From Erysipelotrichaceae bacterium (GTDB taxonomy: Bacteria > Bacillota_I > Bacilli_A > Erysipelotrichales > Erysipelotrichaceae), in contig JAFWKS010000385.1 of NCBI GenBank assembly GCA_017511325.1, forward strand, positions 1 to 11,475: a stretch of DNA of 11,475 bases, in the 5' to 3' direction. The number at the start of each line of letters is the position of its first letter. Position 1 is the first letter of the stretch. Made by a program: the position numbers and the translations under genes. Below, piece after piece: positions 1 to 7,168 of this stretch. The notes beneath the pieces were generated by a model. It had not been told where the DNA came from and ran no database searches. It worked only from the letters and a program-made list of their open reading frames with translations.

Positions 1-1978
1 GAGTCTTGTTGTCAAGAGCGCTGGTCGCTTCATCGAAGAACAGGATCTTCGGTTTAGGAGCTACAGCTCTGGCGATCATGATCCTCTGTTTCTGGCCGCC
101 GGATACGCCGCCTGAACCTTCAGAGATCATCGTCTGCATGCCCATCGGCATATCTCTGATATCATCAGCCATGCCTGCGATCTCCGCTGCTTCCCACGCT
201 TCATCAAGCGTCAAAGACGGTTTGGAGATGGCGATATTGGAATAGATGTCGCCCTGGAAGAGGCCGCCGCTTTGCATGACGGTACCGATCTTCTGCCTGA
301 GTGACTTCAGGTCTATCCTTTCAAGGTCTTTTCCATCAAAGTAGATAGCTCCTTTTTCCGGTTTTTCAAAGCCCAGCAGCAATCTCATGAGGGTGGATTT
401 ACCACAGCCTGTTTTACCGACGATCGCGACATATTCGCCTGCTTTGATCTTCAATGAGAGGTTGTTTACGATGTACGGACTCTTATCATCATATCTGAAG
501 AAGACATTGCTGAGTTCGATGTTTCCTCTGACATTGGTGATGATCTCTTTGTTTTCAGCAACTTCCGGGACCTCATTGAGGATAGGCTCAGCCATTTCCA
601 GAATCGGTTTAAGTCTTGCGACTGATAAAGCCATTGAGGCAAGAGAAGAGAAAGCACCCATGACCATACCGTAGGTCGAGTTGAACGCGAAGTAGTTTGC
701 CTGACCGATACCTGTATTTACTGCCATGTAGTAAAGGATGATGTTGCCTATCAGCGATACAGCTGTGATCAGCACGCTGTTGACCTTTAAAAACATAGGC
801 GGATTGTATACATATTCGCTCTCTTTGGCATAGTGATTGAGCCATTTACTGAATGCGCGCTTTTCTGCACCGGAGAGCTTGATCTTCTGGATGCCGGTAA
901 CAAGCGCATAGCTCAAGCCTGAACCTGCGGCAGCCAGTTTCATCTGTTCACCGGATATCTTGATCTGCAGCAAAGAAGACAGCACACTCAGAAGGATCGA
1001 TGCCAGGATGATGATGATCGACGGGATGACCAGACTTGGCGCAAAGTCGAAGATCTGATTGACATACATCAGCGATGACAAGCCGGTGAGCCCTAAAGAG
1101 AACGTGAAGCTTGACAGCATGGTACAGAGCGAATTGATCGAACTTGCTCGGCTTGAAAGTTCACCAGAAGAGAAACGTCTGAAGAACTTCGCCGGAAGTG
1201 AAAGCACTCTGGCCATGACCGCTGCTTCAACGGAGAGCGAGATCTTTGAACTGACTCTGCTCGTGATCAGCGTATTTGAAGCATTGAACAGCTGTGAAGA
1301 CAGCGTTGAACAGATTATGAAGATGCCGATCGATACCAGCAGTGAGAGTTCCTTGCTGTTGAGGACTGGTCCGGCAAGAGCTTTGTTTAGTCTAGGCGTT
1401 ACAAGACCGACCAGTGATACGAAGACAGAAGATGTGGCGATCAAAACGATATCTTCGACCGAGATACATCTGCGCATGTAGTTTATTAGATCCGGGATCT
1501 CCAGTTTCTTCAAAGGCAAAGGCCGATAGAAACAAAGCGCATCCTCCGAGATCTTTGAAGCAGCAGCATTGCTGTTGATCTTTATTTTTGTGCCTGTTTC
1601 CGGATCATTGTAGTAATAGCCCAGGAATTTCTGCGGAAGCAAAGCTACCGGGATACCGCTGTCATTTATGAAACCGAGTATCGGTCCATAGGCATCCTTG
1701 TACCAGCCTTCAGTGAGTTTGATCCTTCGGCGCATGATGCCGTGCGGTCTTAATGTGTATTCCAGTGCATCATCAAAATTATCAATGCCATCCTTAACTT
1801 CCGTAGGCTTGATATGGTAATATTTCAGGACCTCATCGATAGCTATCTTGCCCTGCTTTTTGTCGACATCGATGATGCGGCGTCCCAGGATAACACCGGC
1901 CGCCTGCATGTAGGAGTCTTCAAGAACTTCCTGATCAGATAGTTTTCTTAGTTTTATTTGTTCATCAAACCAGCCCAT
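1..1978 (-). CDS. NHLM-type peptide exporter, second ABC subunit (ABC transmembrane + ATPase, no C39 domain), 3' end cut by window
   Basis: This is a membrane ABC exporter half, read here as about 659 codons from ATG 1978 to the left edge. The ATG is preceded by AAGGAG with a 6-base spacer, and that site overlaps the stop of the upstream ABC gene. The first ~130 residues form a soluble region with no C39 peptidase motif. Hydrophobic segments follow between roughly residues 150 and 420, then an ATPase domain with Walker A GKTGCGKST near residues 521-529, signature VSGGQRQR near 625, and Walker B FFDEATSALD near 645-655. The H-loop lies beyond the window. Both the Walker B glutamate and the signature are canonical, so this half should hydrolyse ATP. 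Position directly after a C39-bearing ABC gene and an adaptor fits the second ABC protein of NHLM bacteriocin export systems; the two ABC proteins presumably form a heterodimer (inference). The family assignment comes from recognised layout, not from a profile search. Confidence 0.88.
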   Translation of the reverse strand, partial: MGWFDEQIKLRKLSDQEVLEDSYMQAAGVILGRRIIDVDKKQGKIAIDEVLKYYHIKPTEVKDGIDNFDDALEYTLRPHGIMRRRIKLTEGWYKDAYGPILGFINDSGIPVALLPQKFLGYYYNDPETGTKIKINSNAAASKISEDALCFYRPLPLKKLEIPDLINYMRRCISVEDIVLIATSSVFVSLVGLVTPRLNKALAGPVLNSKELSLLVSIGIFIICSTLSSQLFNASNTLITSRVSSKISLSVEAAVMARVLSLPAKFFRRFSSGELSSRASSINSLCTMLSSFTFSLGLTGLSSLMYVNQIFDFAPSLVIPSIIIILASILLSVLSSLLQIKISGEQMKLAAAGSGLSYALVTGIQKIKLSGAEKRAFSKWLNHYAKESEYVYNPPMFLKVNSVLITAVSLIGNIILYYMAVNTGIGQANYFAFNSTYGMVMGAFSSLASMALSVARLKPILEMAEPILNEVPEVAENKEIITNVRGNIELSNVFFRYDDKSPYIVNNLSLKIKAGEYVAIVGKTGCGKSTLMRLLLGFEKPEKGAIYFDGKDLERIDLKSLRQKIGTVMQSGGLFQGDIYSNIAISKPSLTLDEAWEAAEIAGMADDIRDMPMGMQTMISEGSGGVSGGQKQRIMIARAVAPKPKILFFDEATSALDNKT

Positions 1979-1984
1979 CTTGTA

Positions 1985-1990
1985 CTCCTT
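1985..1990 (-). promoter_or_regulatory. Shine-Dalgarno site of the second ABC gene
   Basis: AAGGAG on the minus strand lies 6 bases before ATG 1978 and overlaps the TAA stop (1990-1992) of the preceding gene. This arrangement couples the two ABC genes in one transcript and fixes the start of the second. Confidence 0.75.
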
Positions 1991-4167
1991 TATTCATTCG
2001 AAATAAGCTCCGCATAATAGCCGCCCTGCTTGTAGAGTTCCTCATGCGTGCCTCTTTCTACTACTTTTCCTTTGTTTAAGACGATGATCTCGTCACAGTC
2101 TCTGATCGTTGAAAGTCTGTGTGCAACGACGATACAGGTGATGCCGCGGTCTTTGATCGCTCTGACGACATCGTATTCCGTCTTGGCATCAAGAGCGCTC
2201 GTCGCTTCATCAAGGATGATGATCGAAGGATCCTGAGCCAGAACTCTGGCGATCTCAAGACGCTGTCTCTGGCCGCCGCTTAGATCTTTTCCGCCTTCAG
2301 TAAGCTTGTACTGATAGCCGTTTTCTCTTTGCATGATATCTTCATGGATCGAAGCATCTCTGGCAGCCAGGATCATTTCAAAATCTTCGATGGAGTTGTC
2401 CCACATCTTGATGTTGTTGGCGATGGTGTCTTCAAACAGGATGATATCCTGGTCAACGACCGCCAAAGAACCGGTGAAGACGCTTCTGTCGATATCCTTG
2501 ATCGGTTTGCCGTCAAAGAGTATCTCACCTGACCATGGGACCTGCAGTCCGGAGATCAGTTTTGAAAGTGTCGATTTACCGCATCCTGAAGCACCGACAA
2601 AAGCGACACTGTGCCCGGCTTCAAGTTTCATATTGAAATCTTCGATAAGCGGTGGAGCAAGTCGCGAATAGCCAAAGGTGACGTTTTTCAATTCAACATT
2701 GCCTTTAAGCTTGGCGTAGTCGATCTCATTGCTGTAAGGAACATCGTTGAAATATGGATCGTCTGGATAGTTCATGACATCTTCAACTCTTTCCATCTCC
2801 GTCCTGGTCTCCTGAATCGTCTGGCTTGCGCCGATCAAAGACATAGCTGGTGAAAGAAATGAACTTAAATAGTTCTGGAAGGTCATGATGGTACCTAAAG
2901 TGAAGTTGCCAAACATTGCATAATAGATGCCCAGGAACGTGACCATATATGAAACGACCGAAGATACGAATCCCGGTATCAATCCGAGATAGATGTTCGT
3001 CCTGGAATATTTGACGTTTGCGGAATTCAGGGAAGCCTGATAGCCAGCCCATCTTTCAAAGTAGCCATTCTCCGCACCGGATGACTTGATCGTTTCGATC
3101 ATGGCGACACCGTTCATGGTTGTAGATACGAGCTTGCCCGAATCTCTCATCTGAACTCTTGAGAAGTTGATCCTCTTCTTTGAAATGTATCTTGACATCA
3201 AGAGGTTGAATAAAACCGAAGCGATACCAAAGCAGGTCATGACTACTGAATATCTGATCATGATGAACAGATAGAACAGCATCATGATCGCATTCAAAGC
3301 TAAAGGTGCGATCGTATCGACTAAAGATGCAGCCAAGGTTGCGTTGGTGCTCTCTCTTTGCAAGATATCGCCGACCATCCTCTGTGAGAAGAATTCCATC
3401 GGCATCTTCATCAGCTTCCACATGTAGGAGGTTGAGCCGACAATCGAAAGTTTTCCGTTGATCTTCAAAGAGTAGACGACGCTGACCGCCTGAACGATTA
3501 TCTGCAGGAATGCCAATATCGACATGAGGCCGATGAAAGGTCCAAGCCATTCTTTATTGACACCGGTCAAAAGTCTGTCCATGAAGACCTGAGACATGAT
3601 CGGGTTGATGATCCCAAACAGATAGGAGATGATCGTGGTGATAGCGACAAAAGCGATCAACGGACCGGTGCCCTTGAGACGCTTCTTGACGAATTCGAGG
3701 ATGCTCTTAGGTTTGCCGCTAGGTACGAAATTCTCACCCGGTTCGATCATCAGAACGATGCCGGTGAAAGATTCATCGAATTCCTTCATCGTGACGGAAA
3801 CTTCACCTCTGGCCGGGTCATTTAAAACAGCTTTGTTGCCTTTGAAACCATCCAGGACGACAAAGTGGTTGAAATTCCAGTGGATTATGCAAGGGAACTC
3901 GCCCTCTTTCTTTAAAGACTCCGGTTCAAAACGATAGCCCCTGGCTTCAAAACCGTAGTTTCTGGCGGCCAGAAGAACGTTTTTGGCATTGGAACCGTCA
4001 CGGGAGACACCGCAATCATAACGTACCTGCTCAAGCGGGATCCACTTGTTGTAGTACGCCATAACCATTGTTAAACAAGCCGCACCACACTCCAGTGCTT
4101 CCATCTGCATGATCATCGGAACTTTTGCGACTTTGTTAGTAACAGGTTTTTTTATTTTATCTTTCAT
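1990..4167 (-). CDS. NHLM-type peptide exporter with N-terminal C39 leader peptidase (bifunctional protease/ABC transporter)
   Basis: This 725-residue peptidase-containing ABC transporter should cut the leader of a ribosomal peptide after a double-glycine-type site and export the core across the membrane. The C39 domain spans about residues 15-130 and keeps the oxyanion Gln21, nucleophile Cys27 (in LECGAAC), His101 (in NHFVVL) and Asp117 (in LNDPARG). Membrane segments lie at about 165-420. The ATPase domain has Walker A GASGCGKST near 522-530, signature LSGGQRQR near 630, Walker B ILDEATSALD and H-loop AHRLS, all canonical. Length and order match the first ABC protein of NHLM systems. The ATG follows the adaptor's stop after only 3 bases and has no clear Shine-Dalgarno site, so translation is probably coupled to the adaptor. 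The cargo is not in the window and its chemistry cannot be told from here. Confidence 0.93.
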   Translation of the reverse strand: MKDKIKKPVTNKVAKVPMIMQMEALECGAACLTMVMAYYNKWIPLEQVRYDCGVSRDGSNAKNVLLAARNYGFEARGYRFEPESLKKEGEFPCIIHWNFNHFVVLDGFKGNKAVLNDPARGEVSVTMKEFDESFTGIVLMIEPGENFVPSGKPKSILEFVKKRLKGTGPLIAFVAITTIISYLFGIINPIMSQVFMDRLLTGVNKEWLGPFIGLMSILAFLQIIVQAVSVVYSLKINGKLSIVGSTSYMWKLMKMPMEFFSQRMVGDILQRESTNATLAASLVDTIAPLALNAIMMLFYLFIMIRYSVVMTCFGIASVLFNLLMSRYISKKRINFSRVQMRDSGKLVSTTMNGVAMIETIKSSGAENGYFERWAGYQASLNSANVKYSRTNIYLGLIPGFVSSVVSYMVTFLGIYYAMFGNFTLGTIMTFQNYLSSFLSPAMSLIGASQTIQETRTEMERVEDVMNYPDDPYFNDVPYSNEIDYAKLKGNVELKNVTFGYSRLAPPLIEDFNMKLEAGHSVAFVGASGCGKSTLSKLISGLQVPWSGEILFDGKPIKDIDRSVFTGSLAVVDQDIILFEDTIANNIKMWDNSIEDFEMILAARDASIHEDIMQRENGYQYKLTEGGKDLSGGQRQRLEIARVLAQDPSIIILDEATSALDAKTEYDVVRAIKDRGITCIVVAHRLSTIRDCDEIIVLNKGKVVERGTHEELYKQGGYYAELISNE

Positions 4168-4170
4168 AAA

Positions 4171-4584
4171 TTATTTAAACAGGAAGCTTATCGGATGGAT
4201 CCTCTCGGTAACGATCTCAACTTTGTAGTTACCATCAGGGATCTTTGCATAACAGATGGCGATCGCACGGCCAAGATCATCATACTGAACGTATTCAACA
4301 TCAGCTTCAAGATTGCTGATCCTGACACTCATGCCTTCCTTGATCGTCTGTGCATCTTTGCCGGTCAAAACGATCTCAACAGTACCTTCTTTAACGGTAC
4401 CTGCTGCGTTGATCGTAGTCTCCAGATAGTCAACATTTGCCCAGACGACTATACCTACCAGCATGGCGATAACTGCAGCCAGAACGATCCAAAGACTTGG
4501 GGTACTGACCTTAAGATAATCATCAAGCTGTTCAGGCGAAGATATCCTGTCTAAGCTTTTCTCTCTAAAAATGGTTTCGCTCAT
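4171..4584 (-). CDS. Short HlyD-like adaptor of the NHLM peptide export system
   Basis: This 137-residue membrane-anchored protein is first in the export operon. Residues 6-20 (FREKSLDRISSPEQL) match the N-terminal signature I recognise in NHLM secretion adaptors. A single membrane segment lies at about 32-49 with the rest predicted outside, and the C-terminal ERIHPISFLF resembles the family's usual end. What is missing is the middle: the long coiled-coil hairpin that lets HlyD adaptors reach an outer-membrane channel. The gene is not obviously broken, since its stop is 3 bases from the next start and both family ends are present. I infer an adaptor shortened for a cell with no outer membrane. 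The ATG is supported by GGAGA (4591-4595) with a 6-base spacer. It is transcribed from the divergent promoter region shared with nnrD. Confidence 0.78.
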   Translation of the reverse strand: MSETIFREKSLDRISSPEQLDDYLKVSTPSLWIVLAAVIAMLVGIVVWANVDYLETTINAAGTVKEGTVEIVLTGKDAQTIKEGMSVRISNLEADVEYVQYDDLGRAIAICYAKIPDGNYKVEIVTERIHPISFLFK

Positions 4585-4611
4585 TGTTCATCTCCGTGTT
4601 ATATTCTTAAT

Positions 4612-4641
4612 TTTACAACAAACATCTATCCTAATTATATT
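4612..4641 (+). promoter_or_regulatory. Promoter of nnrD
   Basis: TTTACA (4612-4617) and TATATT (4636-4641) are separated by 18 bases on the plus strand. The -10 overlaps the minus-strand TATAAT of the export operon. Predicted start is near 4648, only about 5 bases before ATG 4653, and no Shine-Dalgarno site is visible, so the message would be close to leaderless. Confidence 0.45.
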
Positions 4642-4662
4642 AAAATAAAACTATGATCAAAA
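4634..4662 (-). promoter_or_regulatory. Promoter of the peptide export operon
   Basis: A perfect TATAAT lies on the minus strand at 4639-4634. A weak -35 candidate is TTTTGA (4662-4657, 17-base spacer), with TTGATC (4660-4655, 15-base spacer) as an alternative. Predicted transcription starts near 4627, leaving a leader of about 43 bases before ATG 4584. The -35 lies inside the first codons of nnrD. Confidence 0.5.
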
Positions 4663-5492
4663 AAGAATTCTTCTCGCACTACCCTCTAAGGAAGTCCGAT
4701 TCAAACAAATATGACAACGGTCACCTGCTGCTGGTCTCAGGTTCCAAAGGGATGGCGGGTTCTGCAATATTGAATATCATCGGAGCCAACAGTGTCGGCA
4801 GCGGTTATATCCACGCCCTGGTCGAAGAAGATATCTATCCCATCGTTGCTTCAAATCAGATCTGTGCCGTGTACCACGTGGATGATCTGAAAGATCCCAA
4901 TTTCATCGATCATCTGAATCTTTATTCAAAAGTCGATGCAATCGCCATCGGCTCAGGTCTCAACAGCAATCCTCACGCCAGAGACTATTTCGTGCATATC
5001 CTGAAATATTTCCATGGACCGATCATTGCCGATGCGTATGCTTTGGATCTTTTAAGCGAAGATGAATCGCTTTACTCCTTGAATGACAATCTGATCCTGA
5101 CTCCGCATCTTGGTGAATTCTCAAGGATGACAGGCCTTAGAAAAGAAAGCATCCTCAAGGATAAAGAAAGCATCGCCAGACACTTTGCCTTGCAATATAA
5201 CGTCACCCTGGTCCTGAAGGGTCCTCACACGATGGTGGTATCAGGCGGCGCCAAGATGTTTGAAAACGATACGGGCAACGAAGCTCTGGCAAGAGCGGGC
5301 AGCGGCGATATCCTGACCGGAATGATCGCCGGCATGTGCGCCTTGTATGATGATCCGTATCAGGCGACCATCGATGCCGTCTGGCTGCACGGGCATATCG
5401 CAGACATGCACGCCAGAAATCACAGCAAGGAGATATTCGATCTCACCACATATCCACAATATGCAGATGAATTCTTCAAGGAAAGAAGATAA
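4653..5492 (+). CDS. nnrD: ADP/ATP-dependent NAD(P)H-hydrate dehydratase (NnrD, YjeF C-terminal domain family)
   Basis: This cytosolic metabolite-repair enzyme dehydrates S-NAD(P)HX back to NAD(P)H using ATP or ADP. The 279 residues form a complete ribokinase-fold dehydratase: an early glycine-rich loop HLLLVSGSKGMAGSA (about 24-38), the ILTPHLGEFSRM stretch in the middle, VLKGPHT, and the nucleotide-site motif DTGNEALARAGSGDILTG, with AGSGD at 215-219 and Asp219 the likely catalytic residue. The length is near that of stand-alone NnrD proteins. The N-terminal epimerase domain found in fused YjeF/Nnr proteins is absent, so an epimerase would have to be encoded elsewhere. The ATG is the only sensible start because conserved sequence begins within 10-20 residues, yet it lacks a Shine-Dalgarno site. 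The gene stands alone between the export operon and a convergent preA-like gene and ends in a shared hairpin terminator. Confidence 0.92.
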   Translation: MIKKEFFSHYPLRKSDSNKYDNGHLLLVSGSKGMAGSAILNIIGANSVGSGYIHALVEEDIYPIVASNQICAVYHVDDLKDPNFIDHLNLYSKVDAIAIGSGLNSNPHARDYFVHILKYFHGPIIADAYALDLLSEDESLYSLNDNLILTPHLGEFSRMTGLRKESILKDKESIARHFALQYNVTLVLKGPHTMVVSGGAKMFENDTGNEALARAGSGDILTGMIAGMCALYDDPYQATIDAVWLHGHIADMHARNHSKEIFDLTTYPQYADEFFKERR

Positions 5493-5510
5493 TTACTGTT
5501 TTAAGCTAAC

Positions 5511-5537
5511 AAAAACATATCCGTCGGATATGTTTTT
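5511..5537. terminator. Bidirectional intrinsic terminator between nnrD and preA
   Basis: A 12-base perfect stem (5511-5522 with 5526-5537) closes a 3-base loop. It has an A run on one arm and a T run on the other, so it can act on both strands. It lies 18 bases past the nnrD stop and overlaps the TAA stop of the convergent preA-like gene (5536-5538). Confidence 0.85.
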
Positions 5538-7038
5538 ACTTTATTTTTGGAACTCTTTTCCTTCCCGGGATGATCGCCTTGTTAGGACATACCAGGATGC
5601 ATAAGTGACAGCCTACACATTTTTTTCCATTCAAGACAGGCAGTCTTTCCTCATTCAGTCTTATAGCCTGATGGCCTCCGTCATTGCACGAGATCATGCA
5701 TCTTCCGCATCCCTTGCATTTGTCGTGCTCGAATTTCGGATATATTACCGTGTCTCTTTCAATGATGTCGGTCGTCTCGCTTATATAATCAAGAGCCAGA
5801 CCTTTTATATCCTTGACGCTTCTAAAACCTTTTTCATCCAGATAGTAGAGCAGTCCCGACTTCAGATCATCTATGATCCTGTAGCCGTACTGCATGACTG
5901 CAGTAGTCAGCTGCAGGCTGTCGGCCCCCATCAGCAGGAATTCTGCCGCATCCGACCAGTTTTCGATCCCGCCCATTGCACTGATGTGTCTGCCTTTAAG
6001 GGCAGGGTTTTTTCCTATCTCGGAAATAAATCTTAAGGCGATCGGCTTTACAGCGTTGCCGCTGTAGCCGCCGACGGCACTCATTCCATGAACGGCTGGC
6101 GATGTGATATACGTATGAAGATTTACACCAACGACGCTCTTGATCGTATTGATCGCAGCTACACCGTCCGCTCCGCCTCTGATGGCTGCAACAGCTGCCG
6201 GAGACATATAGGCAACATTCGGTGTCAGTTTGGCTAAAACAGGGATGTCACAGGCCTTCTTGGCGATCCTCGTGTATTTTTCAACCAGTTCGGGATGCTG
6301 ACCGATATCTGAACCAAGTCCACCTTCCATCATGTTCGGGCAGGAGAAATTGAGTTCTATGACATCTGCGCCGTTCTCTTCGCACAGTTTGGCCAGTGTT
6401 CCCCATTCTTCGTCGTTTTTGCCCATGATCGAAGCGATTATGACTTTGGTCGGATAATTCTCCTTGAGTTTGCGGAAGATCTCCATGTTTTCCGCAACGC
6501 TGTGATCAGAGAGCTGTTCGATGTTTTTGAAACCAACAATCGTTCCTCCATCACCGGTTATAGCTGAGAAGCGCGGCGAAGCTTCATGTATATCCAGGGA
6601 GCAGATCGTCTTGAAGGATGCCCCGGCAAAACCTGCTTCAAAGGCTCTGGCACACATATCATAAGTGCTCGCAACGACCGAACTCGACAATAAGAACGGA
6701 TTTTCCAAAGCAACACCGCAGATATCGGTTCGCAATTTACTTTCGTTTTCTGAAAGCGGAACTTCTAGTTCCGGTTTAACTTCATCGTAAAGTCTGTTGA
6801 TGATCTTTTTGATCTCTACCTTAGGAGCATTTAGACAGTTCTTTTCACAAGGCGCGTCACAATTTGTGCACGGGTTTACTTCAGGTAAGGAAGCTGCCGC
6901 GACCTTTTCATTTTCAAACCATATCGATCTTAAAAGATCACCTGTCTTGAGTCTTCCACAGGTAGCGGTGCATGGTGCTTCGTGGCAAAGCATGCAGTTG
7001 ATCATCTCTTTACGGCTGATTACTTTCTGAAATTGCAT
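5536..7038 (-). CDS. preA: PreA-type dihydropyrimidine/dihydroorotate dehydrogenase-like flavoprotein with N- and C-terminal Fe-S domains
   Basis: This is a cytosolic FMN oxidoreductase of 500 residues, most like the catalytic subunit of NAD-dependent dihydropyrimidine dehydrogenase (uracil/thymine reduction). The barrel (about 105-430) carries ELNFSCPN (227-235), AKLTPN, GGADGVAAINT and a C-terminal MGGIENW phosphate-site motif. Two ferredoxin-type clusters follow: C441, C444, C447, C451 and C474, C477, C480, C484. Unlike PreA proteins of about 410 residues, it has an N-terminal extension with two more Cys sets: C15-x2-C18-x4-C23-x3-C27 and C57-x2-C60-x3-C64-x3-C68. No PreT partner is adjacent. 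I chose ATG 7038 over ATG 7044 because AAGGA (7045-7049) is 6 bases from the former and touches the latter. Substrate is uncertain; the PreA family call is firm, the gene symbol less so. Confidence 0.82.
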   Translation of the reverse strand: MQFQKVISRKEMINCMLCHEAPCTATCGRLKTGDLLRSIWFENEKVAAASLPEVNPCTNCDAPCEKNCLNAPKVEIKKIINRLYDEVKPELEVPLSENESKLRTDICGVALENPFLLSSSVVASTYDMCARAFEAGFAGASFKTICSLDIHEASPRFSAITGDGGTIVGFKNIEQLSDHSVAENMEIFRKLKENYPTKVIIASIMGKNDEEWGTLAKLCEENGADVIELNFSCPNMMEGGLGSDIGQHPELVEKYTRIAKKACDIPVLAKLTPNVAYMSPAAVAAIRGGADGVAAINTIKSVVGVNLHTYITSPAVHGMSAVGGYSGNAVKPIALRFISEIGKNPALKGRHISAMGGIENWSDAAEFLLMGADSLQLTTAVMQYGYRIIDDLKSGLLYYLDEKGFRSVKDIKGLALDYISETTDIIERDTVIYPKFEHDKCKGCGRCMISCNDGGHQAIRLNEERLPVLNGKKCVGCHLCILVCPNKAIIPGRKRVPKIK

Positions 7039-7114
7039 GGCCATTCCTTCGTTTATATATTAATAATATCATTTTTGTTTAGCTCATTATCTCAAAGTAA
7101 AGCGCCTGTTACAC

Positions 7115-7120
7115 TATAAT
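7115..7120 (+). promoter_or_regulatory. Probable -10 element of the TIR gene promoter
   Basis: A perfect TATAAT lies 48 bases before ATG 7169, giving a predicted leader of about 42 bases. No good -35 is seen at 16-18 bases upstream (TCAAAG at 7092-7097 is the 17-base position), so it may be weak or need an activator. The region between here and preA is AT-rich and must also hold the divergent preA promoter; a minus-strand TTGAGA (7095-7090) is a possible -35 for it, without a well-spaced -10. Confidence 0.45.
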
Positions 7121-7154
7121 AAAAGTGAGCGAATAAATATACTTCAATTTATAC

Positions 7155-7160
7155 GAGGAG
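7155..7160 (+). promoter_or_regulatory. Shine-Dalgarno site of the TIR gene
   Basis: GAGGAG lies 8 bases before ATG 7169. It shows that the true start is upstream of the amber codon and that ribosomes are still recruited there. Confidence 0.8.
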
Positions 7161-7168
7161 ATCTACAT

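Noticed and set aside
1059..1481. 140-codon open frame on plus
   Set aside because: It is the antisense shadow of the second ABC gene, whose minus-strand reading is a continuous transporter sequence.
3056..3550. 164-codon open frame on minus
   Set aside because: It lies in another frame of the C39 ABC gene and has no family resemblance or ribosome binding site.
5605..6036. 143-codon open frame on plus
   Set aside because: It is antisense to the conserved Fe-S and FMN domains of the preA gene.
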